Assembly (NCBI RefSeq): GCF_000719975.1
Contig: NZ_JOIJ01000001.1
Location: 372,001-436,000 of the forward strand
DNA length: 64,000 nucleotides
Origin: Prauserella rugosa
GTDB taxonomy: Bacteria; Actinomycetota; Actinomycetes; Mycobacteriales; Pseudonocardiaceae
Reading direction: 5' to 3'
Below the pieces are notes generated by a model. It was not told where the DNA came from. It did no database searches and saw only the letters and a program-made list of their open reading frames with translations. This document shows, piece by piece, positions 34,365-43,553 of the stretch (positions are counted from its first letter, which is position 1; the number at the start of each line of letters is the position of its first letter). The position numbers and the translations under genes were made by a program.

Positions 34365-35360
34365 GTGAGACGTGGCAGATGGGCAGACGACCCCGAAACA
34401 CTTCGTGCGCACAGCCGGCTCGGCGTCGTGCGCGCCGCGACCCTGCAAGCCCAGACGGTGAACAAGAGCACCGTCTACCGGCGCTGCCTACCCGGTGGGC
34501 CGTGGCGTTGGGTGCTCCCGGGCGTCATCGTGCTGCAGAACTCCCCACCGACGGCCGATCAAAGATTGGTCGCCGCGCTGTTGTACGGAGGTCCGCACAC
34601 GCTGATCACCGGGCTCGAAGCATGCCGCCGTCAGGGCCTTCGCCTGGGCGATATGCCTCCCGACGACCGGGTCCACATCCTCGTTCCGCACGCGCGTCGC
34701 GTGCGGAGCACGGGGTATGTCCTGGTCGAACGCACGGTGCGCATGCCGACGGGACGCAGCATCGGCGAGATTCCGGTGGCCCCGGTGATGCGTGCGTCGC
34801 TCGACGCGGCACGTCGGATCCGTGCCGAGACGCCCGTGGCGAATCTTCTGTTCGAAGCCGTTCAGCGAGGTGGCTGCACCCCGGCCGCGCTCAGTGCCGA
34901 ACTGGATCTGGGCAACTCGCGTGGATCTGCAATTCCGCGCCAGGTCCTCAAGAAGATCACCCCGCTGCGGTCCGTGGCGGAGCTGAACGCGAAACAGTTG
35001 GCCGAAAGCTGTTCGCGGCCCCCTACCCATTGGAATCCCAAGCTCTACACCTCGGACGGCCACTACATCGCCACCCCTGACGCGTGGTGGGACGACGTCG
35101 GCCTGGCGTGGGAGATCGACTCCGTCGACTTCCACTACTCCCGCGATGCCTACGGGCGGACCGTCAGGCGGAACTCCCGCTACGGGCAGGCCGGTGTCCC
35201 GGTGGTCCAGACGTTGCCGTCGCAGATGTCGTCGAACCCGGTGGGTGTGGAGCGCGAGCTGGAGGTGGCCTACCAGGCGGCGTCGGAACGCGGCCGTGCG
35301 GACGTCCGGGTCGTCCCGGACAACGCAGGCGTCCACGGCCAGGGCAACCCTGCTGCTTGA
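34365..35360 (+). CDS. AbiEi-like antitoxin-type protein with Vsr/DUF559-like C-terminus
   Basis: 331 residues from GTG 34365 (a TTG at 34314 gives 348). The N-terminal half resembles the AbiEi family: AHSRLGVVRAATL, then YRRCLPGGPWRWVLPGVIVL, LLYGGPHTLITGLEACRRQG and a HILVPH segment. The C-terminal third (WWDDVGLAWEIDSVDFHYS onward) resembles restriction-like DUF559/Vsr nuclease domains common in stand-alone actinobacterial AbiEi-like proteins. No cognate AbiEii toxin is adjacent. Function unproven. Confidence 0.68.
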   Translation: MRRGRWADDPETLRAHSRLGVVRAATLQAQTVNKSTVYRRCLPGGPWRWVLPGVIVLQNSPPTADQRLVAALLYGGPHTLITGLEACRRQGLRLGDMPPDDRVHILVPHARRVRSTGYVLVERTVRMPTGRSIGEIPVAPVMRASLDAARRIRAETPVANLLFEAVQRGGCTPAALSAELDLGNSRGSAIPRQVLKKITPLRSVAELNAKQLAESCSRPPTHWNPKLYTSDGHYIATPDAWWDDVGLAWEIDSVDFHYSRDAYGRTVRRNSRYGQAGVPVVQTLPSQMSSNPVGVERELEVAYQAASERGRADVRVVPDNAGVHGQGNPAA

Positions 35361-35375
35361 CGACGTGTCCCCGCG

Positions 35376-36122
35376 TCAGGCGAGGCCGATCTCCCGTGCC
35401 AGGTCGGACAGCAGGGCCTCGAAGAGGGTGTCCGGGTGGGCGATCGGGATGGGGTAGTTGCCGAAGACCTCGAGCGTCACGTGGCCGTAGAGGCGGGCCC
35501 AGAACTGCATCATCAGGTACGTCGTGCCGACGGTGAGCCGATCGGCGGGGACGTCGGTGCCCGCCTCGGCGAGCACCGCCAACAACACGTCGCGGTAACC
35601 GGCGAGATCGTCGCGCAGCTCGGCGGGCATCCCGTCGTCGGAGGGCAGTGCGACGTCGTCCGACAGGAGGACGTCTCCCGCGGCCAGCAGGAACAGCCTG
35701 CCGAACGGTTCGCTCAGTTGCTGCAGCTTCGCGGTGCTGCTCGTCGCGGCCGTGGCGCCGGAGGCGAACACGAGCGTGAACTCGTTGGTGTGGGTCAGCG
35801 CCCACTGCCGAAATCCCCGGCAGATGGCGAACAGCCGCGCCGGTCCGTCGGCCTCCGTGCCCGCGATGCGCTGTTCGAGGACGTCACCGAGGTCGGCGAC
35901 CACGTCGGCCCTGAGGTGTTCCAGCAGGTCGTCGCGCGAGCCGTAGTACCGGTACAGCGCGGGCGCGGTGATGCCGAGTTCGCGGGCGATCGCGCGCAGG
36001 GTGACGGCCTCGGGGCCGTCGTCGACCAGCAGTGCCCGTGCCGCGTGCCGGATGTCCCTGTCGGTGGCGGCGCGCTGCCTGCGCGGCCTGCCCTCGCGTG
36101 TCCGGCTCAGCGGGCTGTCCAT
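35376..36122 (-). CDS. TetR family transcriptional regulator
   Basis: 248 residues. TetR HTH at about 20-68 (IRHAARALLVDDGPEAVTLRAIAREL then TAPALYRYYGSRDDLLEHL). The C-terminal ligand domain is of the WHG/TetR_C type (FRQWALTHTNEFTLVFA). A TAGACT -10 box (minus strand, 36134-36129) lies seven bases from the ATG, so the mRNA is probably leaderless. The target is not evident; the gene is flanked by convergent AbiEi-like and divergent ribokinase genes. Confidence 0.87.
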   Translation of the reverse strand: MDSPLSRTREGRPRRQRAATDRDIRHAARALLVDDGPEAVTLRAIARELGITAPALYRYYGSRDDLLEHLRADVVADLGDVLEQRIAGTEADGPARLFAICRGFRQWALTHTNEFTLVFASGATAATSSTAKLQQLSEPFGRLFLLAAGDVLLSDDVALPSDDGMPAELRDDLAGYRDVLLAVLAEAGTDVPADRLTVGTTYLMMQFWARLYGHVTLEVFGNYPIPIAHPDTLFEALLSDLAREIGLA

Positions 36123-36528
36123 CCGAAAAGTCTATGTGTGCTGCGCCCTCGACGCCTCGGGGCGCCGCCGGCACCGATCACTCGGGGGGCTACGTGACCG
36201 ATGCCGGCGACCCGATGCCCGACGCGGCCGGTCTCGACCTGTCGGACAACACACCGCGCAAGCGCGGTATGTCTGGGAGAGCCCCAGTGGGCTCCGGTCA
36301 TGACGGCGCCACCCCGAACTCACTCGAACGTGGGTACGGCCGTCACGGCACTCGCCTGATTGTCGCATCGATCGCGCCGAACGTTGCAAAAAAATTCACA
36401 TCCGGCACTGCATATCTGCATCTGCAAATGCCGATCGGCCGTCGGCGGTCCGTCCGGACAGGACGGGCAGGCGTGACTCTCGCGGCGGACGGCCTCATCC
36501 ACGCGTCCGGCGTGGCAGGGTGGAGGCC
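36123..36528. other. tetR-ribokinase intergenic region
   Basis: 406 bases without a credible gene. A perfect 7-bp inverted repeat (ACCGCGC AA GCGCGGT, 36253-36268) could be a regulator site. An A/T-rich patch with TTGCAAAAAAATTCAC (36383-36398) and TGCATATCTGCATCTGCA (36411-36428) is the likeliest ribokinase promoter area. Weak open frames through it have no homology. Confidence 0.5.
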
Positions 36529-37509
36529 GTGACAGCAGCAGTCCTCGTCGTCGGATCCGCCAACGCCGACCTGGTCGTGACCACCGACCGCCGCCCTGCG
36601 GGCGGGGAGACGGTGCTCGGGGGTGACACCCGCATTCTGCCCGGCGGGAAGGGGGCCAACACGGCGGTCGCGGCCGCGCAGCTCGGCGGTGACGTCGCGC
36701 TCGTCGGTGCCGTCGGCGACGACGCACACGGCACGCTCCTGCTCGACTCGCTCCGCACCGCGGGCGTGCGCACCGACCACGTCCGCGTCGTCGACCGGCC
36801 GACCGGCGCCGCCTACATCACCGTCACGCCCGACGGGGAGAACTCGATCCTCGTCTCGCCCGGCGCCAACTACGCGCTCACCTCCGCCGACGCCACCGAC
36901 GCCGTCGCTGCCGTTTCCGCCGACTCCGCCGTGGACACCGCCGCGCGCGAGGGCGCGAGGGTCCTCGTCGCCTCGCTCGAGGTGCCGTTGACGGTGGTCG
37001 ACGACGCGATCGCCGCAGCCGCGCGTGCCGGCGTGCTGACGGTGCTCAACCTCTCGCCGACGACGACCCTGCCCGCGGAGACGTTGCAGGCCCTCGACGT
37101 GCTCGTGGTCAACGAGCACGAGGCGGCGTGGCTGCTGGAGCAGGCGCGCGACAACCGAAGCGACAACCGAAGCGACAACCGAGACGACGACGGCAGCGGT
37201 GACCGTGCAGACGATCTCGGGGACGTCTCCGCCCTGCTCGACCTCGGACCGGACACCGCGGTCGTGACCCGCGGAGCCGACGGGGCGACCGTCGTGACGA
37301 GGGACGGCCGGGTCGACGTCCCGTCCCCACAGGTCAAGGCCGTCGACACGACCGGAGCGGGCGACGCGTTCACAGGTGCGCTCGCGACGTGGCTGGCGGC
37401 AGGTGCCACCCCCGCCGATGCCGCCCGGCGCGCAGTCGAGGTCGCGGCGATATCGGTCACGCGCCACGGCGCCCAGCCCTCATATCCGCAGCTCCACGAA
37501 CTAAGCTGA
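36529..37509 (+). CDS. rbsK: Ribokinase (PfkB family)
   Basis: 326 residues. Phosphorylates ribose at O5. It has the PfkB signatures: VVGSANADLVV start, GGDTRILPGGKGANTAVAAAQLGG (about 33-56) and the C-terminal active site VDTTGAGDAFTGAL with catalytic Asp. GTG 36529 has GGAGG five bases before it (GTG 36520 is an alternative). An acidic insertion near residues 208-230 is encoded by a 12-bp tandem repeat. No ribose transporter is near, so another sugar is possible. Confidence 0.85.
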   Translation: MTAAVLVVGSANADLVVTTDRRPAGGETVLGGDTRILPGGKGANTAVAAAQLGGDVALVGAVGDDAHGTLLLDSLRTAGVRTDHVRVVDRPTGAAYITVTPDGENSILVSPGANYALTSADATDAVAAVSADSAVDTAAREGARVLVASLEVPLTVVDDAIAAAARAGVLTVLNLSPTTTLPAETLQALDVLVVNEHEAAWLLEQARDNRSDNRSDNRDDDGSGDRADDLGDVSALLDLGPDTAVVTRGADGATVVTRDGRVDVPSPQVKAVDTTGAGDAFTGALATWLAAGATPADAARRAVEVAAISVTRHGAQPSYPQLHELS

Positions 37510-37540
37510 GCTTCCACACCGTCTTGGGAGGATCGAGCAC

Positions 37541-39169
37541 ATGGCCGAGGCACAGTTGTCCGGCGTGGGCGTCAGCCCCGGTCGCGCGAGCGGTCCGGTC
37601 GTGCGGGTCACCGACTCCATCGCGGAGCCGGCGAGCACGCCGGGGCCCGAGGACCCGTACGCCGAGGCCGAACTGATCGCTCCCGCGGCCAAGAAGGTCG
37701 CCGCCCGGCTCGAGGCGATGGCCGACGCCGCGAGCGGTGACGCCGCGGCCATCCTCACCACCACCGCCGCGATGGCCGCCGACCCGTCGCTGGTCAGCCA
37801 GGCCGAACAGCTCGTCACGGCGCAGCGCATCCCCGCGGCGAGGGCGGTGTACGAGGCGGCGGGGCACTTCGCCCAGGCACTGGCCAACGCGGGCGGCTAC
37901 ATGGCCGAGCGCGTGCGCGACGTGCACGACGTGCGCGACCGGATCATCGCCGAGGTACTCGGCGTCGCCCCGCCCGGAGTTCCGGAGCTGAGCACGCCCA
38001 GCGTCCTGGTCGCCAGGGACCTCGCGCCGGCCGACACCGCGGGCCTCGATCCCGCCAAGGTGCTGGCGCTCGTCACCGAGGAGGGCGGGCCGACCAGTCA
38101 CACGGCGATCCTCGCCAGGTCGATCGGGATCCCCGCCGTCGTCGCCGTGCGCGGGGCACTGTCCTTCGAGGCCACGGCGCTGGCCGTCGACGGTGACGTC
38201 GGCACCGTCGAATCGGTCGACCCGTCTGCACCCGTCGTCACCGCGGACGTGGCCGGCGCCGCCGAGTGGAACGGCCGCGGCGAGACCGGTGACGGCCACG
38301 TGGTCAAGGTGCTCGCCAACGTCGGGTCGCCGGTCGACGCGCGTGCTGCGGCGGACGCGGGCGCTGAGGGCGTCGGCCTGTTCCGCACCGAGTTCTGCTA
38401 CCTCGACGCCGACGACGAACCGTCCGTCGACGCCCAGCGCGCGGCCTACGCCGCCGTGCTCGAACCCTTCCGCGGCAAACCTGTCATCGTGCGCAGTCTC
38501 GATGCGGGAGCCGACAAGCCGCTCGGCTTCCTGTCCCCCGAGGCCGAACCGAACCCGGCGCTCGGCGTGCGCGGCGTCCGGGTCGCCTTCGACCGGGTGG
38601 GTGTGCTCGACCGCCAGCTCGAGGCCATCGCGGGTGCCACCGCCGACTCCGGGGCCGACGTGTCGGTCATGGCACCGATGGTGGCGACCGCAGAGGAAGC
38701 GGCGTGGTTCGCCGACCGGGTGCGGGCCGCGGGTATCGCGCGTGCGGGCGTGATGATCGAGGTGCCGGCCGCCGCGCTGGGTGCCCGCGAGGTGCTGGAC
38801 GCCGTCGACTTCGTCTCGGTCGGCACCAACGACCTCGCCCAGTACACGTTCGCGGCCGACCGGCAGCTCGGTGCCGTGGCGACGCTCAACGACCCGTGGC
38901 AGCCCGCGCTCCTGCGGCTGATCGGCATGGTCGGCGAGGCAGCGAAGGCGATCGGCAAGCCCGCCGGGGTCTGCGGTGAGGCGGCGTCTGACCCGATGCT
39001 GGCCAGAGTGCTTGCCGGCCTCGGCGTGACCAGCGTATCGATGAACGCCGGGTCGGTGCGTGCCGTCGGCGCGGCACTGGCCTCGGTGACCCTCGCCGAA
39101 TGTGAACGTGCGGCCGAGGCCGCCCTCGCCGCCCCCACCGCGGTGGCCGCACGCGCCGCCGCGAAATAA
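37541..39169 (+). CDS. ptsI: PTS enzyme I (phosphoenolpyruvate-protein phosphotransferase)
   Basis: 542 residues. It transfers phosphate from PEP to HPr. The phosphohistidine is in GGPTSHTAILARSIG (about residues 185-199). The C-terminal PEP-binding barrel has GVGLFRTEFCYL, RSLDAGADKPL and the FVSVGTNDLAQYTFA motif with the conserved Asn/Asp. Slightly shorter than enteric EI (575). HPr and sugar-specific EII genes are not in the window. It lies 31 bases after rbsK. Its 3' end contains a 16-bp direct duplication (CGCGAAATAAGCCAC). Confidence 0.94.
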   Translation: MAEAQLSGVGVSPGRASGPVVRVTDSIAEPASTPGPEDPYAEAELIAPAAKKVAARLEAMADAASGDAAAILTTTAAMAADPSLVSQAEQLVTAQRIPAARAVYEAAGHFAQALANAGGYMAERVRDVHDVRDRIIAEVLGVAPPGVPELSTPSVLVARDLAPADTAGLDPAKVLALVTEEGGPTSHTAILARSIGIPAVVAVRGALSFEATALAVDGDVGTVESVDPSAPVVTADVAGAAEWNGRGETGDGHVVKVLANVGSPVDARAAADAGAEGVGLFRTEFCYLDADDEPSVDAQRAAYAAVLEPFRGKPVIVRSLDAGADKPLGFLSPEAEPNPALGVRGVRVAFDRVGVLDRQLEAIAGATADSGADVSVMAPMVATAEEAAWFADRVRAAGIARAGVMIEVPAAALGAREVLDAVDFVSVGTNDLAQYTFAADRQLGAVATLNDPWQPALLRLIGMVGEAAKAIGKPAGVCGEAASDPMLARVLAGLGVTSVSMNAGSVRAVGAALASVTLAECERAAEAALAAPTAVAARAAAK

Positions 39170-39227
39170 GCCACCGCGAAATAAGCCACCGGGGCACGTG
39201 CCGGGTCACGCGCCGGGCACGAAAAGC

Positions 39228-39269
39228 AGCCTGGCCGGCGCCCCAACCGAGGCAGGCGCCGACCAGGCT
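39228..39269. terminator. Terminator between ptsI and the DUF1707 gene
   Basis: A 15-bp stem (39228-39242 with 39255-39269, one mismatch) and 12-base loop, between convergent genes. Confidence 0.8.
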
Positions 39270-39371
39270 TGGGAACCGGAGCCGGCGTGAAGCGGACTCC
39301 GAAGTGTGATCCAGGTTACCGACGGTCGTGCGGTGGCTGATATCGGCCGACCGGTCGAGATGCGGCCACGG

Positions 39372-40046
39372 TCAGCCGAACCAGCTGCGGCGCGGGTGGC
39401 GCAGTGTGACCGTGCCGCCGACCACGCGTCCGGTCACGACGATCAGTGGCCGGCCGGAGGTGTGCGACGAGTTCGTCTTGTCGTTGAGCGTGGACCACTT
39501 CAGCTCGTCGAGTTCGCTCAGATCCACCGCCGCCCGGTCGGGCACGATGATGTTGACCGAACCCCATTTGGTGTCGAGCTCGACGGTCACGACGTCGGTC
39601 GTGAACTCCGCCTCCGAGAAGTCGAGCTTCGTCTCGCCGTACTTGTTGCGCACGAGCAGCGCAGGCGGAACCTGCCACCGGCCACGTCGCACGAGCGTGC
39701 TGCCGACGCCCTTGATCTCCGCCCGCTGCGACGGGTCGGTCCGTGGCCTGCTCGGCCTCGCGAACGAAGAGGCGCCCTGAGCGGGCACGGCGTGCTCGTG
39801 GTGCAGTCCCGGCAGGTCGACCAGCACGGCGTTGAGCTCACCCCGGGTGCGCGCGGCCAGCGCCGTGTCCGTGCGCTCGGTGAACTCGTCGAGGTCGAGC
39901 ATGCCGTGGCCGATGGCGCGCTGGAGCAGTTCGACGACGTGCTCCCGTTCGGCGTCGGAGACCCGCAGGTTCCGCTGCCGCTCCCGTTCGAGGTCGCCGG
40001 GTGTGGCGCCGCCTGCGGCTGCTGGGTCGTTCGCGCTCTCGGTCAC
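39372..40046 (-). CDS. DUF1707 SHOCT-like domain protein with LiaF-type C-terminus
   Basis: 224 residues, soluble. The DUF1707 domain (about 27-80) starts NLRVSDAEREHVVELLQRAIGHG and contains LDEFTERTDTALAARTRGEL. The C-terminal beta-helix part (about 115-224) resembles LiaF-type cell-wall-stress proteins (DVVTVELDTKWGSVNIIVPD). Function unknown. GTG start at 40046. It is the last gene downstream of the two-component pair on the same strand, 69 bases away. Confidence 0.8.
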   Translation of the reverse strand: MTESANDPAAAGGATPGDLERERQRNLRVSDAEREHVVELLQRAIGHGMLDLDEFTERTDTALAARTRGELNAVLVDLPGLHHEHAVPAQGASSFARPSRPRTDPSQRAEIKGVGSTLVRRGRWQVPPALLVRNKYGETKLDFSEAEFTTDVVTVELDTKWGSVNIIVPDRAAVDLSELDELKWSTLNDKTNSSHTSGRPLIVVTGRVVGGTVTLRHPRRSWFG

Positions 40047-40115
40047 GAGAAGAAGCGTAGAGCTCCGCGACCGCCCGAGGATCCGGGAAACCCCTGAGAA
40101 CGACCCCGGAACCCG

Positions 40116-40769
40116 CTACTCGCGTTCGCGGTCCAGTCCGTGCTCGATGGCGTACCTGGCGAGCTCGACCCGGTTGTGCAGTTGAAGCTTGCGCAGGGTC
40201 GACTGGACGTGGTTCTCCACGGTGCGGTGCGAGATCACGAGCCGGTCGGCGATCTGCCGCGCGGTCAGTCCCTTCGCGACGAACCGCAGAACGTCCTGTT
40301 CGCGCTCGGTCAACTGGGGAGGCGGTTCGCCGCTGCCGGGGGTTTCGGCCATCCGCCGGTACTCGCCCAGCACCATGCCCGCCAGCCCGGCCGTGAAGAC
40401 CGGGTCGCCGTCGGCGGTGCGCCGCACGGCGTCGACCAGCTCGGCCACCGAGGCCGATTTGACCAGGTATCCGGATGCGCCGGCCTTCACCGCCTCGAGC
40501 ACGTCGGTGTGTTCGCCGCTGGCAGACAGCACGAGCACCCGCGTGTCCGCCAGGTCGCCGGTGATGGCGCGGATCGCCTCCACCCCCGACTGTTCGCCGA
40601 GGTTGAGGTCCATCAGCACCACGTCGGGCGTGACCGTGCCCGCGATGCGCACGGCCGAGTCGACGTCGGCCGCGGTGGCGCGGACGTCGAAGCCGTGTTC
40701 GCTCAGGTCGCGTGCTACTCCGTCCCGCCACATCGGGTGGTCGTCGACGATCATCACCGACACCGTCAT
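40116..40769 (-). CDS. NarL/LuxR-type response regulator
   Basis: 217 residues from ATG 40769 (strong GGAGGAGG upstream). Receiver domain at about 1-120: VMIVDDHPMWRDG, phospho-acceptor Asp in VVLMDLNLGEQ, KSASV lysine. LuxR HTH at about 148-205: LTEREQDVLRFVAKGLTARQIAD and SHRTVENHVQSTLRKLQ. Coupled to the upstream histidine kinase (ATGA overlap), it is that kinase's partner. Confidence 0.93.
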   Translation of the reverse strand: MTVSVMIVDDHPMWRDGVARDLSEHGFDVRATAADVDSAVRIAGTVTPDVVLMDLNLGEQSGVEAIRAITGDLADTRVLVLSASGEHTDVLEAVKAGASGYLVKSASVAELVDAVRRTADGDPVFTAGLAGMVLGEYRRMAETPGSGEPPPQLTEREQDVLRFVAKGLTARQIADRLVISHRTVENHVQSTLRKLQLHNRVELARYAIEHGLDRERE

Positions 40770-41920
40770 CGGGCGGTCCTCCTCCGGTTGGCCGGTCGTG
40801 GAATGTGCATCTCCCATTCGGTGCCCGCACCGGGCGCGGTGTCGAGCTTGGCCGTGCCGCCGAGCTGGGCGAGCCTGCCCCGGATCGACTGTGCGACGCC
40901 GATGTGCCCCTCGGCGGCCGCGGCTTCGAGCCTGCCCTCCGGGATGCCAGGACCGTCGTCGCGGACCGTGAGCACGATCTCGTTCGTGAGCTCTTCGAGC
41001 AAGACCCAGGCCTTCGCGCCCTCCCCCGCGTGCTTGTCCACGTTGGACAGGGCTTCCTTCACCGCGGCGACCAGTTCGGTGACGGTGTTCGAGGGCAGCC
41101 GCACCTCGCAGGCCGGTCCGGACACCTGGACCCGCGAGGTCGCCAGCACACCGAGTGCGGCACGCAGGTCGGCGTCGCTGCCGCTGGGGCCGGTCGGTTC
41201 GGACGTCACGAGCGCCCGCAGCGCGATCTCCTGCTCCCCGGCCAGCTGTGCGAGCTCGGCGGCCTCGCCTCCGAGTTCACCGCCGCGCCTGCGCACCCTG
41301 GCCAGCACCTGCAGGACGCTGTCGTGGATCGACCGCGCGAGGCGTTCGCGCTCCGCGGTGGCCGCCTCGGTGCGCATCGCGCGCGCGAGCGCAGCCTGTG
41401 ACTTGCGGGCCGTCATCGCCGCGATGCCGATGACCAGGCCGCTGGCGAACAGCAGCACGCCGTCGCGGGCGACGTCGAGGTCGAACTCGCCGCGTGCCGT
41501 TCCGGTCGCCACCCCGACGATCAGTCCGGCGAGGCCGCCGCCGACGGCACCGAAGCGCGCCCCGGCGGTCAGCGGGGCCACCGACGCCCACACGGTCGTC
41601 ACCAGCGGCGCCGTCGCCGCGAACTGCTCCTCCGAGAGGGCCAGTGGCGAGAGCATCATGATTCCGCACGTGATGACGACGTCGGCCACCACGAGCACCG
41701 TGCACCGATAGCGTTCGCGCGAGAACGTCAACGTGGTGACGACGGTCCAGACCACCATGGCCGCGAACCCGGCCCACGTCAGCTGGATGTTCCGGTACTC
41801 GCCGAGGTGGACGATGATCGCCCCCAGCGCGAACGCCAGGGTGATCCACCGCAGCACGACCGTGCCCAGCCACAGCGGGGTCGCCGGGTCGCGCAGGTGC
41901 GGTTCGGACGTGGTGCTCAT
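40766..41920 (-). CDS. Sensor histidine kinase (MacS-like, HisKA_3 type)
   Basis: 384 residues. Five to six N-terminal membrane spans (about 18-170). A HisKA_3 dimerisation domain has the phospho-acceptor His in RLARSIHDSVLQVL, followed by an HATPase_c domain with VKEALSNVDKHA (N box) and VRDDGPGIPEG (G1). The MacS family pairs with NarL-type regulators in actinobacteria. Its start overlaps the AI-2E permease stop, so the three genes are one operon. Confidence 0.9.
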   Translation of the reverse strand: MSTTSEPHLRDPATPLWLGTVVLRWITLAFALGAIIVHLGEYRNIQLTWAGFAAMVVWTVVTTLTFSRERYRCTVLVVADVVITCGIMMLSPLALSEEQFAATAPLVTTVWASVAPLTAGARFGAVGGGLAGLIVGVATGTARGEFDLDVARDGVLLFASGLVIGIAAMTARKSQAALARAMRTEAATAERERLARSIHDSVLQVLARVRRRGGELGGEAAELAQLAGEQEIALRALVTSEPTGPSGSDADLRAALGVLATSRVQVSGPACEVRLPSNTVTELVAAVKEALSNVDKHAGEGAKAWVLLEELTNEIVLTVRDDGPGIPEGRLEAAAAEGHIGVAQSIRGRLAQLGGTAKLDTAPGAGTEWEMHIPRPANRRRTAR

Positions 41921-43284
41921 TTCTTGTCGGGTGTGCCCTCGCTGCCTGTGTCGTCGTTGCTGTCGTTGCTGTCGCTGTCGTCGTTGTCGCTGTTGTCGTT
42001 GCTGTCGTCGTCACCACCGTCGGTGGTGGTGACCGTCGGGTTGTCCTCATTGTCCGGTTCGAAGTGTTCGGGGAACGCCTCCACCCCGGTCACCACCTCG
42101 GCGGTCGACGGCTTGCCGGATCCGCCGTCGGAGTCGGACGCGGAGTCTGCGGACGTGGTTCCTTCCAGCTCGTCCGGATCGTCGTGCAGCAGCGACTTGA
42201 TGCCCGAGTTGAGGACAGCCAGCAGCGGCACCGACAGCAGTGCGCCGGGGATGCCGGCCACGGCGAGGCCGATGGTGATCGCGATGACGACGGCGAGGGG
42301 GTGCAGCTTGACCGACCGGCCCAGCAGCATCGGCTGCAGGACGTTGCCCTCGACCTGCATCACGCCGACGACGATGGCCAGCACGACGAGCGCGGCGATG
42401 AACCCGTTCGTCACGAGCGCCACGAGTACGGCCACGGCGCCGGTGACGACGGCACCGATGATCGGCACGAACGCGCCGAGGAAGATCAGCGTGGCCAGCG
42501 GGATCACCAACGGCACCCCGACGATCGCGAGGCCGATGCCGATCAGTACGGCGTCGACGACCGCGACGGCTGCGGTGGCACGCACGTAGCTGATCAGGGA
42601 GCCGAAGCTGCGCCTGCCGGCCAGGTCCACGCGCGGGCGGACGTGCGCGGGCACGAACAGCGTCGTGAACCGCCAGATCTGCTCGCCACTGGTGAGGAAG
42701 AACAGCAGCACGAACAGCATCAGCAGGAATCCGGTGAGGAACGTGCCGATCGCCGTGGCGGTGGTGAGTGCACTGGAGGTGAGTGCGGCCTGGTTGTCCT
42801 GAATGAACTGGATGCCGCTGTTGATCGCGTCCTCGATCTGCGTCTCGCGCAGGTGCAGTGGACCGTTGACGAGCCAGTCCTCGATCTGTTCGAGGCTCTG
42901 GGTCAACTGTTGCTGCAGGGCGGGAAGTCCGTCGGTGAACTGGATGATCACGAACGTCAACAGGCCGCCGACCACACCGATCCCGCCGATCAGCACGACG
43001 ACCGCGGACAGCACTCTGGGCACGCCGAGGTTCGTCAGCCGGTGCACCGCCGGGATCAGCAGCGCGGCCAACAGCAGCGCCACCGACACCGGAACCATGA
43101 TCACCGAGAGGTAGCCGACGATCTCGCCGATGACGTAGAGCGCGCCGACGATGACGAGGAAACGCCAGGCCAGGGCCGCCGAGACGCGGAACCCCTTCGG
43201 TACGGCGTGGGCGACGTCGGCGTCCAGCATGCTGCCGCCGCTACGGGACGTGTTCGCGGGTGTTTCACGCGTGGTGTCCTTCAC
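41917..43284 (-). CDS. AI-2E transporter (PurR-like permease) family protein
   Basis: 455 residues, about 8 membrane spans (from 40 to 365) with the family's VQGxGLPxL-type region as IIQFTDGLPALQQQLTQS and GAFVPIIGAVVTGAVAVLVAL. Despite the name, most members have no proven substrate. The C-terminal 90 residues are a Ser/Asp/Asn-rich acidic tail encoded by GAC/AAC/AGC triplet repeats (41935-42020). GTG start at 43284. First gene of the permease-kinase-regulator operon. Confidence 0.85.
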   Translation of the reverse strand: MKDTTRETPANTSRSGGSMLDADVAHAVPKGFRVSAALAWRFLVIVGALYVIGEIVGYLSVIMVPVSVALLLAALLIPAVHRLTNLGVPRVLSAVVVLIGGIGVVGGLLTFVIIQFTDGLPALQQQLTQSLEQIEDWLVNGPLHLRETQIEDAINSGIQFIQDNQAALTSSALTTATAIGTFLTGFLLMLFVLLFFLTSGEQIWRFTTLFVPAHVRPRVDLAGRRSFGSLISYVRATAAVAVVDAVLIGIGLAIVGVPLVIPLATLIFLGAFVPIIGAVVTGAVAVLVALVTNGFIAALVVLAIVVGVMQVEGNVLQPMLLGRSVKLHPLAVVIAITIGLAVAGIPGALLSVPLLAVLNSGIKSLLHDDPDELEGTTSADSASDSDGGSGKPSTAEVVTGVEAFPEHFEPDNEDNPTVTTTDGGDDDSNDNSDNDDSDSNDSNDDTGSEGTPDKK

Positions 43285-43476
43285 GGGGTAACCGTATCGA
43301 GATCAGCGGCGGCGTGGGTGTGGAGCCGTCCGCACGGTATGTGGGTGCTACGCCGAGTAACCCGTCAGTACGCACCGTTGTTTTCACACCTTCGTGCCAT
43401 CAAGTCGCGTCGAGCGTGATTTTTGGGCGCGGGGTTTGCCAGTCTTCATGGCGCACAGGGAAATACGAACGCCCGT

Positions 43477-43508
43477 GTCCGCTTCCGGACGCGAGGTGAA
43501 CGTTCACC
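43477..43508. promoter_or_regulatory. Hairpin and perfect 14-bp palindrome upstream of secreted protein gene
   Basis: GTCCG CTTC CGGAC (43477-43490) is followed by the perfect palindrome GGTGAACGTTCACC (43495-43508), 45 bases before the gene's GTG. Likely operator or 5'UTR element for the secreted-protein gene at 43554. Confidence 0.5.
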
Positions 43509-43553
43509 GGAAACATTTTCGGATTTCTTTTCACGTTTTCGCTAGGAGCACGT

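Noticed and set aside
36032..36532. Open frame in the tetR-ribokinase gap as a gene
   Set aside because: No Shine-Dalgarno, no recognisable domain, overlaps tetR and ends inside the ribokinase start.
41935..42020. Triplet repeats in the AI-2E permease as a CRISPR-like or satellite array
   Set aside because: They are GAC/AAC/AGC codons of an acidic protein tail, in frame with the gene.
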